Notes: generated by a model from the letters alone, not told the origin. Shown: positions 8,518 through 17,829, counted from the stretch's first letter. The stretch: 64,000 nucleotides of DNA from Ktedonosporobacter rubrisoli (GCF_004208415.1 NZ_CP035758.1:2852001-2916000), one strand, 5' to 3'. Numbers and translations are program-made.

Positions 8518-8899
8518 GGATACATGCTTCATGTTCTGGTGCGAAAAAATTTCATAGGTCCTCTACGCTGACTATCGGCATATGCTGATAGCCTCTATAC
8601 GTTCGCGCTATTGCATCAGGACAATGGATCTGGGATAGATTTTTCGATAAAGCCAATCCTTCCCCGGCCCTGTGCAATTTTTTTTTGCCCTCCTTTGTGC
8701 CGCTATAATTCTCAGCCAGCTGCTAGCAACGACTTTCCCTTGATGGCATTATTGTGTCTTTTTTGTGCAATGGCCGATCAGCTCAGCCTCATGTCCTGGA
8801 AGACAGGGAAACTTATAAGCATGGTATTGATGCGCGCATGCACCTCTGGCATGAGCCTGGCTGACGGTAGCGCATATAGAAGGAAGAGGAACAACGGAT
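8518..8899. other. Long leader/intergenic region before the MFS gene
   Basis: No gene is supported here. An imperfect palindrome spans 8572-8591 (CTATC...GATAG around GGCATATGCT). A 106-codon frame from 8611 overlaps the MFS start but has no ribosome site and no family resemblance. Confidence 0.4.
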
Positions 8900-10138
8900 A
8901 TGCGTTGGCAGCTTCGAGGCTTATGGCGTAATCAAGATTTTGTGAGGTTATGGCTCGGTCGTACCGTCTCGAATGTAGGCAATGGTATTACAGGTCTTGC
9001 CCTTCCCTTAACTGCTGTGCTTATTTTGTCGGCTACGCCCTTGCAAATGGGCATCTTAAGTGCGTTAAGCGGCTTCTCAACGTTGCTTTTAGGGTTGTTT
9101 GCCGGTACCTGGGTTGATCGCTTGCGTTGTCGTCCAATAATGATCGCCACTGATATCGGGCGGGCCCTTCTCTTAATCTCCATCCCTCTGGCTATGCTAG
9201 CCGGCGTGTTGCGCATAGAGCAGCTCTATTGCGTTGCCGCTCTGCTGGGGATATTGACAGTGTTTTTCAATGTCGCTGATGCCTCGTTTTTGCCGGCTCT
9301 TCTGTCGCAAGAAGAGTTGGTAGAGGGCAACAGTAAGCTTGCTATGGCCGATTCGCTAGCTGAGATAGGAGGACCATCGCTAGCCGGTCCGCTTGTTCAG
9401 CTCTGGGGCGCGCCGCTGGCAATTATTGTGGATGTGCTTACCTTTCTCGGCTCGGCCTGGTGTCTGTTCAGGATAGCGAAAAAAGAAGTGAAGCCGCTCG
9501 TCTCCGCAACTTCATCGAGTTTCTGGCGGGAGAGCTTTGAGGGGCTGCATTTTGTATGGGGAAACTCGCTCCTACGTGTGCTTGCTTTGAGTGCCGGGCT
9601 CTTTAACTGCTCTGGGATGTTCGTGGGCACGCTTTACGCGCTCTATGTTGTCAACGATCTGCACGTAGCGCCGGGCTGGCTGGGTCTAATAGTGGCCACG
9701 GGAGGCTTGAGTTCTCTACTGGGTGCATGGATAGCCGAGCGCGTGATCAGTCAATTTGGGATTGGGCCGACGATTGGAGGCGCGCTGCTGCTCTATGGGC
9801 TTATCGGCCTGCTGATTCCGCTGGCCCAGGGACCTATGCTTATAGTGATCTTGTTGCTCTTTATGAGCCAGCTGCTAGGGGATATTGCGGTAATGCTCCA
9901 TCTCATTGCGGAATTAAGCCTGCGCCAGTCGTTGATTCCGCAGCATCTGTTAGGGCGTGCCAATGCCTGCATACAGCAGCTTACCCAGGGCGTAATGCCG
10001 TTGGGGGCCTTGCTGGCTGGAGTGTTGGCCGAAGGGCTTGGTATACGTTTTACTCTCCTATTAGGCCTGCTGGGTATTATCCTGGCTGGTCTCTGCCTCT
10101 TGCTTTCGCCGGTACGCAAGGTGCGCACCCTGGAGTAG
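8900..10138 (+). CDS. MFS transporter (MFS_3/enterobactin-exporter-like)
   Basis: 412 residues, twelve predicted membrane helices. It opens with WRNQDFVRLWLGRTVSNVGNG, the characteristic N-terminus of the MFS_3 group, and the 2-3 loop reads FAGTWVDRLRCRPIMIATDI, the motif-A region. Such proteins export drugs or siderophores by proton antiport in the cytoplasmic membrane. GGAAGAGG upstream serves as ribosome site. No regulator is adjacent; a possible leader peptide lies 380 bp upstream. It converges on the WD40 gene. Confidence 0.9.
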   Translation: MRWQLRGLWRNQDFVRLWLGRTVSNVGNGITGLALPLTAVLILSATPLQMGILSALSGFSTLLLGLFAGTWVDRLRCRPIMIATDIGRALLLISIPLAMLAGVLRIEQLYCVAALLGILTVFFNVADASFLPALLSQEELVEGNSKLAMADSLAEIGGPSLAGPLVQLWGAPLAIIVDVLTFLGSAWCLFRIAKKEVKPLVSATSSSFWRESFEGLHFVWGNSLLRVLALSAGLFNCSGMFVGTLYALYVVNDLHVAPGWLGLIVATGGLSSLLGAWIAERVISQFGIGPTIGGALLLYGLIGLLIPLAQGPMLIVILLLFMSQLLGDIAVMLHLIAELSLRQSLIPQHLLGRANACIQQLTQGVMPLGALLAGVLAEGLGIRFTLLLGLLGIILAGLCLLLSPVRKVRTLE

Positions 10139-10208
10139 AAGCAAGCTTTATGGTTGCTCTAGCCATAGAGAACTGAAGTCCAGCACTTTTCACAGTTCGG
10201 TAAAGACG

Positions 10209-10240
10209 ACGATACCCCTATTAGCTATCAGGGGTATCGT
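10209..10240. terminator. Hairpin between convergent MFS and WD40 genes
   Basis: Perfect 11-bp stem ACGATACCCCT / AGGGGTATCGT (10209-10219, 10230-10240), 10-base loop, no T run on either side. It could end both transcripts. A related hairpin with the same flank recurs at 11911-11942. Confidence 0.55.
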
Positions 10241-10264
10241 CCCGTGTTCTGAGAGGAGGATAGC

Positions 10265-11443
10265 TTAGATGGCTTGCCAGATCTGAATCGTCTGATCCCG
10301 GGAAGCTGAAGCTACGCGTGTGCCGTCAGGAGACCAGGCAAGGGAGACCACGGGAGCAGAATGGCCCGCGTAGTTTGTGATCACCTCGGCCTTACTGCCA
10401 CCATCGGCTGTAGGGCTGAGTTTCGCAATCTGAGCTATATTCTTGCCAGTATTTGCTGTAAGATCGCCGCCAGCGCTAGCGATATATTTGCTATCGGGCG
10501 AGAACGCTACTGTAAGCACCGAGGCAGCTGCGCTATCATAGCTGGCAATGTTTCGGCCGCTAGTGTCCCAAACGCGAATCTTACCATCATTATGGCCTGA
10601 AGCGAGAAGCTTGAGATCTTTCGACCAGGCAACTGCTTCTGCTCCTAGAGGGCGCGTAGAGATAAAACCCTCAGGGCGCAGGTTTTTCCCTGTCTGGGGG
10701 CTCCATAGCGCCAGACTTGGTATGCCGCCACTTGACTGTGCCTCACTCGCTGCTGAAAAAATAGCATTTCCATTAGGGGCCCAGGCGAGCGAGGCAACCG
10801 GGGCCTTATGACCTTTGAAGGTGAGCACCGCCTTACCGCTAAGCGCTTCCCAGATCTGGATAGTTGTATCTGCACTCCCAGACGCGATATAGCGCCCATC
10901 GGGGGACCAGGCAACAGTATTAATGCGGCCCATATGTCCGCTGTAGTTGAGAATGTGCTTGCCGCTGGAGATGTGCCAGACACTAGCCAGGGGAGGATTT
11001 GCCTCGTTGTGGCCACCGCCGCCAGCCACCACATACTGACCGTCTGGCGATAAGGCCAGGCTGAGGAAGGTGCAAGCACCTTGCAGAACGGTCTGGATCT
11101 GGCCGCTTGTTACATTCCAGAATTGGACATTTTTGTTATTTCCAGCCGAGGCCAGCATTTGGCCATCAGGGAGCCAGGCCACGGCATTAGCAACCTGGCT
11201 CTTAATGGTAAGGAGCTCGGTGCTGGCTTTTGCCGGGGCCGACATTTGCGTGGGGTGCTGGGAAGTAGTCATTTCAGCAGTTCCATTGGAAGACGGTGAA
11301 GTCAAATCTTGTGGGCTTCCGCAGGCGGCCACAGTAGCTCCTAACAGGCCCAGAAGCATGGCCCGGCGCGTGATGCCGCGAGCGGGCCACAAATGCGGAG
11401 GAAATTGATCTGCTCGGGGTGAGGGCATGTGGGGGTGTAACAT
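10265..11443 (-). CDS. WD40 repeat seven-bladed propeller lipoprotein
   Basis: 392 residues. The N-terminus has TRRAMLLGLLGATVAACG (about residues 25-42): a twin-arginine followed by a hydrophobic helix and a lipobox ending in Cys41, so it is probably exported and lipid-anchored. A Ser/Thr-rich linker follows. Seven WD repeats make one closed beta-propeller (blade ends VQFW, ASVW, IQIW, LALW, IRVW, a degenerate sixth, IQIW). There is no fused kinase or NACHT domain, unlike many bacterial WD40 proteins. It is a surface binding scaffold of unknown partner. Ribosome site AGAAAGG precedes the ATG. Confidence 0.88.
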   Translation of the reverse strand: MLHPHMPSPRADQFPPHLWPARGITRRAMLLGLLGATVAACGSPQDLTSPSSNGTAEMTTSQHPTQMSAPAKASTELLTIKSQVANAVAWLPDGQMLASAGNNKNVQFWNVTSGQIQTVLQGACTFLSLALSPDGQYVVAGGGGHNEANPPLASVWHISSGKHILNYSGHMGRINTVAWSPDGRYIASGSADTTIQIWEALSGKAVLTFKGHKAPVASLAWAPNGNAIFSAASEAQSSGGIPSLALWSPQTGKNLRPEGFISTRPLGAEAVAWSKDLKLLASGHNDGKIRVWDTSGRNIASYDSAAASVLTVAFSPDSKYIASAGGDLTANTGKNIAQIAKLSPTADGGSKAEVITNYAGHSAPVVSLAWSPDGTRVASASRDQTIQIWQAI

Positions 11444-11468
11444 GGAAACAGAACCTTTCTATAAGAAA

Positions 11469-11500
11469 AAGTATGTTGCTCGTCCCTGAGCAACATACTT
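11469..11500. terminator. Bidirectional terminator-like hairpin in the WD40 leader
   Basis: Perfect 13-bp stem AAGTATGTTGCTC / GAGCAACATACTT with a 6-base loop. On the + strand it is followed by AAATTTTTATTT, on the - strand by TTTTTCTTAT, so both directions look like intrinsic terminators. On the - strand it sits only 25 bp before the WD40 start codon. Confidence 0.7.
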
Positions 11501-11522
11501 AAATTTTTATTTGCACATCTTA

Positions 11523-11552
11523 TAGATAGACGGAATTGGTTACATCTATCTA
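11523..11552. repeat. Short inverted repeat TAGATAGA / TCTATCTA
   Basis: Arms at 11523-11530 and 11545-11552 flank 14 bp, upstream of the WD40 gene. It may be an operator or simply part of the low-complexity TCTA run. Confidence 0.35.
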
Positions 11553-12251
11553 TCTAATTGCCTCCATATACTACCAGTAGTATGCCGGCTTTGGATGTAG
11601 GCTCTTTTACATGTATTTTGTGGAATATATCATAATACTCTTTTATTCCATTATAACCAATTCGCAAGTCTTTTTGAGATAAATGAGCACGTTTAAAAGC
11701 CATGCCGCTATAAAAGCTCTCATGAGAAGAACGTGGGCAAAGCCGCTTAGTTGTATATGGACTTGAGGTTAGATGTGACTATTCTTGAGAAGTATGTAAA
11801 GAGATAATGCAGGAAAGTCTCTAACTTGTAGCTAAAGTTTCGTGCGTATGCATAGATGATGAAATAGACTGAAGTTAAGGTGGGAAGGGTGAAGAACTTG
11901 GTGGTAAGAAACGATACCTCTTGAGTTAAATGGGAGGTATCGCTCTATATTGTGAGAAGAGGATAGCTTAGCTCATCCTTAAGAATATTTTTCTGAAAAC
12001 TTTATCTCATCATTTGCCCTCTGGGAAGCCCTTATTGCAGACATTTGTGATACATTTCTGCAGCAATATTAGCAATATCGGCGTTTAGATCCCAGGATCG
12101 GCTTCGCGCAAGCTCCCCGCAGCCCTCCAGCGTACCTGGCCGGCTGCCTTGTGGTCCATCCAATGACATGCGGCCCTATCTCATCGCAAAGTCGCTTCGC
12201 CGGCATTGGCGCGTCTGGCGCGAGAAAGTGAGCTTGCCAATCAGGCAAGTT
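11553..12251. other. A+T-rich intergenic region with a second copy of the WD40 3' flank
   Basis: No gene is supported in 700 bp. The only structure is the hairpin and flank at 11911-11970 that matches the region after the WD40 gene. A small hairpin CTTGCC-AATCA-GGCAAG with TTTT lies at 12233-12253 against the end of the dehydratase gene. Confidence 0.5.
11911..11970. repeat. Degenerate copy of the WD40 3'-flank hairpin
   Basis: CGATACCTC (11912-11920) and GAGGTATCG (11934-11942) form a 9-bp stem; the following AGAGGATAGCTTA matches the sequence after the first hairpin (10209-10267), where TTA is the reversed stop codon of the WD40 gene. The two segments are about 60 bp each, with matched order and spacing. 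Confidence 0.6.
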
Positions 12252-13400
12252 TTACCATTCGGCGACAGCTCCATCGCTGGTGCGCCAGATAGGATTGTGC
12301 CAATCATGGCCCGTGAGTGCCGCCTTACGTACTGCCTCTTCGTTAATTGAGATGCCCAGCCCTGGAGCGCGCGGAATCGCAACGTAGCCCTCCTGGTAGC
12401 TAAAGACCGCAGGATCTTCAAGATAATCAAGTAGATCGCTTGTGGTATTGTAATGAATGTTCAGGCTTTGTTCCTGGATCAGCGCATTGTGCGTGCAGGC
12501 GTCAATTTGTAGGCAGGAGGCCAGAGCCAGGGGACCCAAAGGACAATGAGGGGCCAGCGCAACATCATAGGCTTCGGCCATAGAGGCAATCTTTTTTACC
12601 TCAGAAATACCCCCGGCATGTGAGAGATCGGGCTGAATAATGTCCACGTAGCCTGAGTGCAGCAGATGCTTGAAATCCCAGCGCGAGTAGAGCCGTTCGC
12701 CCGTGGCAATAGGCGTCGTTGTGTGATGGGCAATCTCGCGCAAAGCTTCCTCATTCTCTGGAAGTACTGGCTCCTCGATAAAGAGCGGGTGAAGCGGCTC
12801 TAGCTCTTTGACCAGTATCTTAGCCATGCTTTTGTGGACGCGACCGTGAAAGTCGATAGCGATACCGAACTCTCGTCCAGTGACCGCGCGTACTTCATTG
12901 ACTCGTGCCAGCACGGCATCTACCTTATCAAACGAATCGACATAGTGCAGCTGGTCAGTTGCATTCATCTTAATTGCTGTAAAGCCTGCCTCAACTTTCT
13001 TACGCGCATCCCGGCCCACGTCAGAAGGGCTATCGCCGCCGATCCAGGCATAGACACGGATTTTATCGCGCAGCGCACCACCTAAAAATTCGTGTACCGG
13101 CATACCAAAATGCTTGCCTTTAATATCCCATAGAGCCTGATCGATGCCAGCAATTGCGCTCATTAGAATTGCTCCGCCGCGATAAAATCGTGTACGGTAG
13201 AGGACCTGCCATATATCCTCGATGCGTAATGGGTCCTGGCCGATAAGATACTCACCGGCTTCACGAACCGCGCAAGCTACTGTTGCGGCATGGCCCTCGA
13301 CTACCGGCTCGCCCCAACCGTCGATACCGCTATCTGTAGATATTTTTAGAAAGAGCCAGCGCGGGGGGACCAAAAATAACTCTAATGAGGTAATCTTCAT
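12252..13400 (-). CDS. dgoD: D-galactonate dehydratase (mandelate racemase/enolase superfamily)
   Basis: 382 residues, the same length as the Escherichia coli enzyme. It dehydrates D-galactonate to 2-keto-3-deoxy-D-galactonate in the cytoplasm (De Ley-Doudoroff type pathway). The N-terminal cap (1-120) is followed by the TIM barrel. All expected active-site positions are at the known numbers: metal ligands Asp183, Glu209 and Glu235, catalytic His185 and His285 (IAIDFHG, FIEEP, TGERL, APHCPLGP). It is second in an operon 11 bp after a GntR/FCD regulator and diverges from a sugar ABC transporter. The kinase and aldolase of the pathway are not in the window. A related sugar-acid dehydratase specificity remains possible. 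Confidence 0.85.
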   Translation of the reverse strand: MKITSLELFLVPPRWLFLKISTDSGIDGWGEPVVEGHAATVACAVREAGEYLIGQDPLRIEDIWQVLYRTRFYRGGAILMSAIAGIDQALWDIKGKHFGMPVHEFLGGALRDKIRVYAWIGGDSPSDVGRDARKKVEAGFTAIKMNATDQLHYVDSFDKVDAVLARVNEVRAVTGREFGIAIDFHGRVHKSMAKILVKELEPLHPLFIEEPVLPENEEALREIAHHTTTPIATGERLYSRWDFKHLLHSGYVDIIQPDLSHAGGISEVKKIASMAEAYDVALAPHCPLGPLALASCLQIDACTHNALIQEQSLNIHYNTTSDLLDYLEDPAVFSYQEGYVAIPRAPGLGISINEEAVRKAALTGHDWHNPIWRTSDGAVAEW

Positions 13401-13411
13401 AGCTACTCCTG

Positions 13412-14185
13412 TCAGTCAAGTTCATGAGCGAGATCAGAGACATCGAAAGAAAAACCCGGGGCCAGTATCGTATGGATGTCGTCCTCAAATTGCTTAATAT
13501 GGCGATGCATTGCCTCGCGTGCCTGCTGAGGATCTCCCTTTTCCAACGCGCTGAGAATTTCCTCATGTCCACGTTCAGAGGCTTCAGACCGGCTATAGCG
13601 TTGACTGGAGATCAAGCGAGCCACGTAGAGAGCCTGATTGGCGGGACGCAGAGTTTGGGCGAGCAAGCGATTGCGCGCAATTGCCAGGATTGCGTCGTGA
13701 AAAGCGATATCAAAGCGTGTAAAGGTGCGGGGATCGCCAATAACAGTGCGCATCTGTTCAACGAACTTATACAATGTTTGCATATCTTCAGCCGTACGGC
13801 GCTGAGCTGCCAGCGCTGCCACTTCCACCTCTACGATTCTGCGCAGTTCTAATAGCTCGTTAAGCACTGTTTTGTCCTGGCTCACACGCAAATGCTCAAA
13901 TAAAACAAGCGGGTCCAGATAATTCCATTGCTCGGAAGGTTGGACAAGCATCCCGCTTCCATGCTTTACCACCACCAGGCCCTTACTGACCAGCATACGC
14001 ACTGCCTCGCGAATCACTGTGCGGCTCACGCCGAACTGTTGAGCCAGAGCAGCTTCGGAGGGCAGGGAAGCACCAGGTACCAGGCCACCACTCATAATTT
14101 GCGCAACTATTTGTTGTACCACACCTTCATGCAGACGTTGAGAACTCAACGGTCGATAGCTTGCAGAAGCAGGTGTATAGGACAT
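13412..14185 (-). CDS. GntR/FadR-type (FCD) transcriptional regulator
   Basis: 257 residues. Winged helix at about residues 18-80 (GASLPSEAALAQQFGVSRTV, a classic GntR helix-turn-helix), followed by an all-helical FCD ligand domain with the metal-type pattern FDIAFHDAI and later His residues. FadR-group members with dgoD bind sugar acids such as galactonate and derepress. It is first gene of the regulator-dehydratase operon, with CTGGAG as ribosome site. Divergence from the sugar transporter across 166 bp suggests it controls both sides. Confidence 0.9.
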   Translation of the reverse strand: MSYTPASASYRPLSSQRLHEGVVQQIVAQIMSGGLVPGASLPSEAALAQQFGVSRTVIREAVRMLVSKGLVVVKHGSGMLVQPSEQWNYLDPLVLFEHLRVSQDKTVLNELLELRRIVEVEVAALAAQRRTAEDMQTLYKFVEQMRTVIGDPRTFTRFDIAFHDAILAIARNRLLAQTLRPANQALYVARLISSQRYSRSEASERGHEEILSALEKGDPQQAREAMHRHIKQFEDDIHTILAPGFSFDVSDLAHELD

Positions 14186-14260
14186 AAGAAACTCCAGTTT
14201 TTTTTATTTGTATTATGAATGCTCTACTCCGGTCAAGTTGTATGATGACTTGGTGACCTA

Positions 14261-14299
14261 TTGACAATGACACTATATCATTTTATGATCACTATATCA
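14261..14299 (+). promoter_or_regulatory. Transporter promoter overlapped by repeats
   Basis: TTGACA at 14261-14266, 17-bp spacer, TATGAT at 14284-14289. CACTATATCA occurs at 14271-14280 and again at 14290-14299 as a direct repeat bracketing the -10, and ATCAT-TTT-ATGAT (14277-14289) is a dyad over it. This placement fits repression by the divergent GntR protein. Confidence 0.75.
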
Positions 14300-14351
14300 A
14301 GTTATTTTCGAGTTGACCCAGGGAAAAGGACACATTGCAAAGGAGCAGCGT

Positions 14352-15716
14352 ATGTCAATGCAAGAAAAGCATGACCTTGTTCGTCAGTTGCTTGAGCGCA
14401 GGATATCCCGGCGCGCATTTACCACACGAGCTATGGCTCTCGGCCTCTCAGTTGGAACTGTCGGATCAATCGTGGCGGCATGTGGTAGCTCGGGAGGCAG
14501 TAGCGGCACAAATGGAGCCAGTGGGCAGATTACCGTCTGGACCTGGCCTGATAATGACAAGACCTTTGCGCAGACAGTACCTATTTTCCAGAAGAAGCAT
14601 CCCAATATTAAAGTCAACGTGCAGGCTTTTCCCAACGCAGATACCGACTATGCTAACAAATTGCTCTCAGCCCTGGTCTCTGGCTCCGGGCCAGATGTTG
14701 CGATGATTGAGATCGGTGTTATCGCCAAGTTTAAAAGCAAGCCTGGTTTCGTTGATCTATCTCAGGACCCATACAAAGCGAAGCAGTATCAGGATAGCTA
14801 TGCTAAATATGCCTGGGATTATGTCAGCGATGCGCAGAGTGGCAAGATATTTGCTTTGCCCAAGAATACCGGGCCTGGCGCAATGTTTTACCGCCGAGAT
14901 GTATTTGAGAAAGCCGGCTTGCCCACTGAACCTGAGCAGGTTCAGGCATTGCTCAAAGATTGGGATGCCTTCCTGCAAGCTGGTAAAAAACTATCAGTCG
15001 CAGGCAAACAATGGCTAATCTCTACCCCCAACCAGATCTTCAGTACGATTGTCGGCGAGGCTGGGCTCTCGCACTATGATGCTAAGGGCAACCTTCAGCT
15101 CGATAACCCCATCATTAAAACTGCTATGCAATATGCGCAAGAGGCCTGGAATGCTGGACTTATCTCGCCCTTCGCCGATTTTACCGCGGAATGGGGAGCC
15201 GCGCTAGAAAGCGGCAGCATTGCTACGCATTTTTGGGGCAACTGGCTGGGTGGCAATCTCAAGAGCGTCTATGCCAAAGATACCGCTGGAAAATGGGGCG
15301 TAACCTTTGCTCCTGCCTTCAACGGCAAGACAGCCTTTGATAGCGGTGGCGACTTCATTGGCATTCTTGAAAGCAGCCAGAATAAAGCGGCTGCCTGGGA
15401 ATTCTGCAAGTTCGTCACTCAGGATATGGATAGCCTGCATAAGATGTATACCGCCAATGATCTGTATCCAGCCTGGAAGCCAGCCCTTACGCAAGACTGG
15501 ATAAATGAGAGCGATCCATACTATAAAGATCAAAACGTCAATAAGATCTTTGCTCAGGTGCAGTCTGCTATGACGCCACCGATAACTAACCCCAACGACC
15601 AGATCGTCAGCAATGTCCTTACCAATACGCTCAATGACATCACACGTGGCAAGATGAACATTGACGCGGCTCTGAGTAAGGCCAAACAGCAGATACAGGC
15701 CAATACAGCGAGCTAA
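14352..15716 (+). CDS. Sugar ABC transporter substrate-binding lipoprotein (family 1)
   Basis: 454 residues from ATG 14352, chosen over an upstream TTG because AAGGAG stands just before it. The N-terminus has SRRAF, a hydrophobic helix and a lipobox VAAC followed by a Gly/Ser linker, so it is a probable Tat- or Sec-exported lipoprotein. The mature part is a family 1 extracellular binding protein (ITVWTWPDNDKTFAQTVPIF at the start, LVSGSGPDVAMIEIGVI, later FWGNWLGG and AAWEFCKFVT). It would capture an oligosaccharide and hand it to the two permeases that follow. No ATPase gene is present; a shared MsmK/UgpC-type ATPase elsewhere is likely. Confidence 0.92.
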   Translation: MSMQEKHDLVRQLLERRISRRAFTTRAMALGLSVGTVGSIVAACGSSGGSSGTNGASGQITVWTWPDNDKTFAQTVPIFQKKHPNIKVNVQAFPNADTDYANKLLSALVSGSGPDVAMIEIGVIAKFKSKPGFVDLSQDPYKAKQYQDSYAKYAWDYVSDAQSGKIFALPKNTGPGAMFYRRDVFEKAGLPTEPEQVQALLKDWDAFLQAGKKLSVAGKQWLISTPNQIFSTIVGEAGLSHYDAKGNLQLDNPIIKTAMQYAQEAWNAGLISPFADFTAEWGAALESGSIATHFWGNWLGGNLKSVYAKDTAGKWGVTFAPAFNGKTAFDSGGDFIGILESSQNKAAAWEFCKFVTQDMDSLHKMYTANDLYPAWKPALTQDWINESDPYYKDQNVNKIFAQVQSAMTPPITNPNDQIVSNVLTNTLNDITRGKMNIDAALSKAKQQIQANTAS

Positions 15717-15936
15717 AACAATGCGCAAGTTATGCTCGACGGGAATATCTCTCTGCCAGAGCGGCAAGGATGTACGCTGTAATCTACAGCTTTACACCGC
15801 GAGCTAGCGGATTAGAGACAGGATCTTTTCCCATCTGCCGCCGCGCTGCGGGAAAACTTGTGCATAAGATAAGCTAAACGGAAAGGAAATGCTTCATCCA
15901 GCGAAAGGCTATTTGGGAGAAGGGATATTGTAAATT

Positions 15937-16920
15937 ATGCAAATACAGACAACGCGCGCCCAGGCGCAGCCAGGCGCTGCCCGCGTGCCGACGCATGGTA
16001 GCGAGCGACAGCACTCCAATGGATTGCGCAAGCGCCTGCGCGATAACAGAATGTTTTATCTGTGCATCGCACCGTTTTTTATCTTATTTGCCCTCTTTGG
16101 GGCCATTCCCATCGCGGCCTCGTTCTATCTGGGCTTTACGCGCTGGGATGGACTCTCACAGCCCATCTTCGTAGGATTTTCCAATTACCTGCATTTATTC
16201 CAGGACCCTGATTTTCTCAAAATCATGGGGAATACCTTCTATATCTGGCTGGGCTCAACTATTCTCACCATGGGGCTGGCCTTCACCCTGGCCTTTCTGA
16301 TCAATCATTACGTCCTGAAGGGGCGCAGCATCTTGCAGGTGATTTTCTTGTTTCCGTTGCTGATTGCACCCTCGTTAACTGCGATTATTGTCAGCGCCCT
16401 GTTCTCTACGAATGCTGGCCTGTTAAATGCTGTCATCAGTGCGCTGATTGGCCATAAGTTTGCCTACGACTGGTTTGCCTCTGGCGCCTGGCTCAAGCCA
16501 GTCCTCATCCTGATCATCGTCTGGCGCTGGACCGGCTGGCATCTAACCCTGTTTATCTCGGGGCTGCAGTCTATCTCAAACGAGATTTACGAGGCCGCGC
16601 GCGTCGATGGCGCCACTGGCAGCTCCATTTTCCGCCATATTACGCTACCCTTGATGATACCAGTTATTCTGGTCAGTGTAGTCAGTGCTACTATCGGCGG
16701 GATACAGCTCTTTGATGAGCCCTATGTGCTTACCACAACCACAGGAACCGGAAACATTGGTGGTACGTCGCAATTGGGCATGACCCTGGGACTCTATCAA
16801 TATCAGACGGCTTTCCAGCAATTTAATTTCGGATTGGCCTCTGCTATCTCTTACGTGATCTTCATTCTGATTATAGTGTTTACCATCATCCAGTTTCGCG
16901 TCTTGCGCAATCGCAACTAG
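15937..16920 (+). CDS. Sugar ABC transporter permease, MalF/UgpA type
   Basis: 327 residues, six main membrane helices after a ~40-residue charged N-terminus. The EAA loop that contacts the ATPase reads EIYEAARVDGATGSSIFRHI (about residues 213-232), as in MalF-type permeases. It follows the binding protein after 220 bp that holds no gene and precedes the partner permease by 18 bp, so all three probably form one importer. Confidence 0.92.
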   Translation: MQIQTTRAQAQPGAARVPTHGSERQHSNGLRKRLRDNRMFYLCIAPFFILFALFGAIPIAASFYLGFTRWDGLSQPIFVGFSNYLHLFQDPDFLKIMGNTFYIWLGSTILTMGLAFTLAFLINHYVLKGRSILQVIFLFPLLIAPSLTAIIVSALFSTNAGLLNAVISALIGHKFAYDWFASGAWLKPVLILIIVWRWTGWHLTLFISGLQSISNEIYEAARVDGATGSSIFRHITLPLMIPVILVSVVSATIGGIQLFDEPYVLTTTTGTGNIGGTSQLGMTLGLYQYQTAFQQFNFGLASAISYVIFILIIVFTIIQFRVLRNRN

Positions 16921-16938
16921 CGCAGAGAGGAGGGAGAG

Positions 16939-17781
16939 ATGCAAGGACAAGCTCTATCTGGCAACCATACCTTGCGCCTGATCGTGACGATAGGCGTGGC
17001 GCTGATTGCCCTGGTCTTTCTATTTCCATTCTATTGGATGATCGTGCTGGGGACGCATACCCGCCCGGAGGTATATAGCTTTCCACCCCCTATCCTGCCT
17101 GGTGCGGCCTTGCTGGAGAACTTTCAGCGCTTAATCGAGACGCTCAATTTGCCTCTGGCCATGGGCAATAGCTTTCTTATCGCCATAGCTACGACGCTGC
17201 TGACCCTGTTTATCTGCTCGCTGGCTGGATATGGTTTTTCACGCTATACGCAGGCGCCGGGCAATCGCTGGCTTTTCACCTTCATGCTAGGTACTATCAT
17301 GATCCCGCCGACGATTGGTTTAATACCCTGGTTTGTCGAGATGAAATGGTTTGGCTGGCTGAATACTTACTGGCCACTGATCGTGCCAGCTTCGGCCAAC
17401 GCCTTTGGTATCTTCTGGATGCGCCAATATATTGAGCAAGCGATCCCGCGCGAACTGTATGATGCCTCGCAAGTTGACGGCTGCTCAGGATGGCGCACGT
17501 ACTGGCAACTCGTCCTGCCTCTGGTCCTGCCGGGCCTGGCCGCGCTGGGCGTTCTGACTTTTTTAACTACCTGGAACAGCTTTTTGATTCCGTTGATTGT
17601 CCTCAACGATAAGAATCTATTTACAATGCCACTGGCTCTGACCACTTTAAATGCCCTCTATGCTACCGATGTGCCGGCTGTAATGCTGGGAACCTTCATC
17701 AGCGTTCTGCCAATCATTATCGGCTTCTTGCTGGGGACACGCTATTTCATTGCTGGTCTGACCAGTGGAGCGCTCAAATAG
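16939..17781 (+). CDS. Sugar ABC transporter permease, MalG/UgpE type
   Basis: 280 residues, six membrane helices. The EAA loop reads ELYDASQVDGCSGWRTYWQL (about residues 172-191). The short N-terminal tail and FPFYWMIVLGTHT pattern after helix 1 are typical of MalG-type subunits. A strong ribosome site GGAGGGAGAG stands right before the ATG. It pairs with the MalF-type permease upstream. Confidence 0.92.
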   Translation: MQGQALSGNHTLRLIVTIGVALIALVFLFPFYWMIVLGTHTRPEVYSFPPPILPGAALLENFQRLIETLNLPLAMGNSFLIAIATTLLTLFICSLAGYGFSRYTQAPGNRWLFTFMLGTIMIPPTIGLIPWFVEMKWFGWLNTYWPLIVPASANAFGIFWMRQYIEQAIPRELYDASQVDGCSGWRTYWQLVLPLVLPGLAALGVLTFLTTWNSFLIPLIVLNDKNLFTMPLALTTLNALYATDVPAVMLGTFISVLPIIIGFLLGTRYFIAGLTSGALK

Positions 17782-17786
17782 CAGCT

Positions 17787-17809
17787 AGCGCCGTAACATT
17801 TACGGCGCT
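17787..17809 (+). terminator. Intercistronic hairpin between permease and glycosidase genes
   Basis: 10-bp perfect stem AGCGCCGTAA / TTACGGCGCT with a 3-base loop, followed only by TTTG. It lies in the 48-bp gap before the glycosidase ribosome site, so it is more likely a partial terminator or mRNA stabiliser within the operon than a full stop. Confidence 0.55.
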
Positions 17810-17829
17810 TTGAGAAAGGAGAGCCTGAA

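Noticed and set aside
8611..8931. 106-codon frame before the MFS gene
   Set aside because: Overlaps the MFS start, lacks a ribosome site and reads through a T run with no domain pattern.
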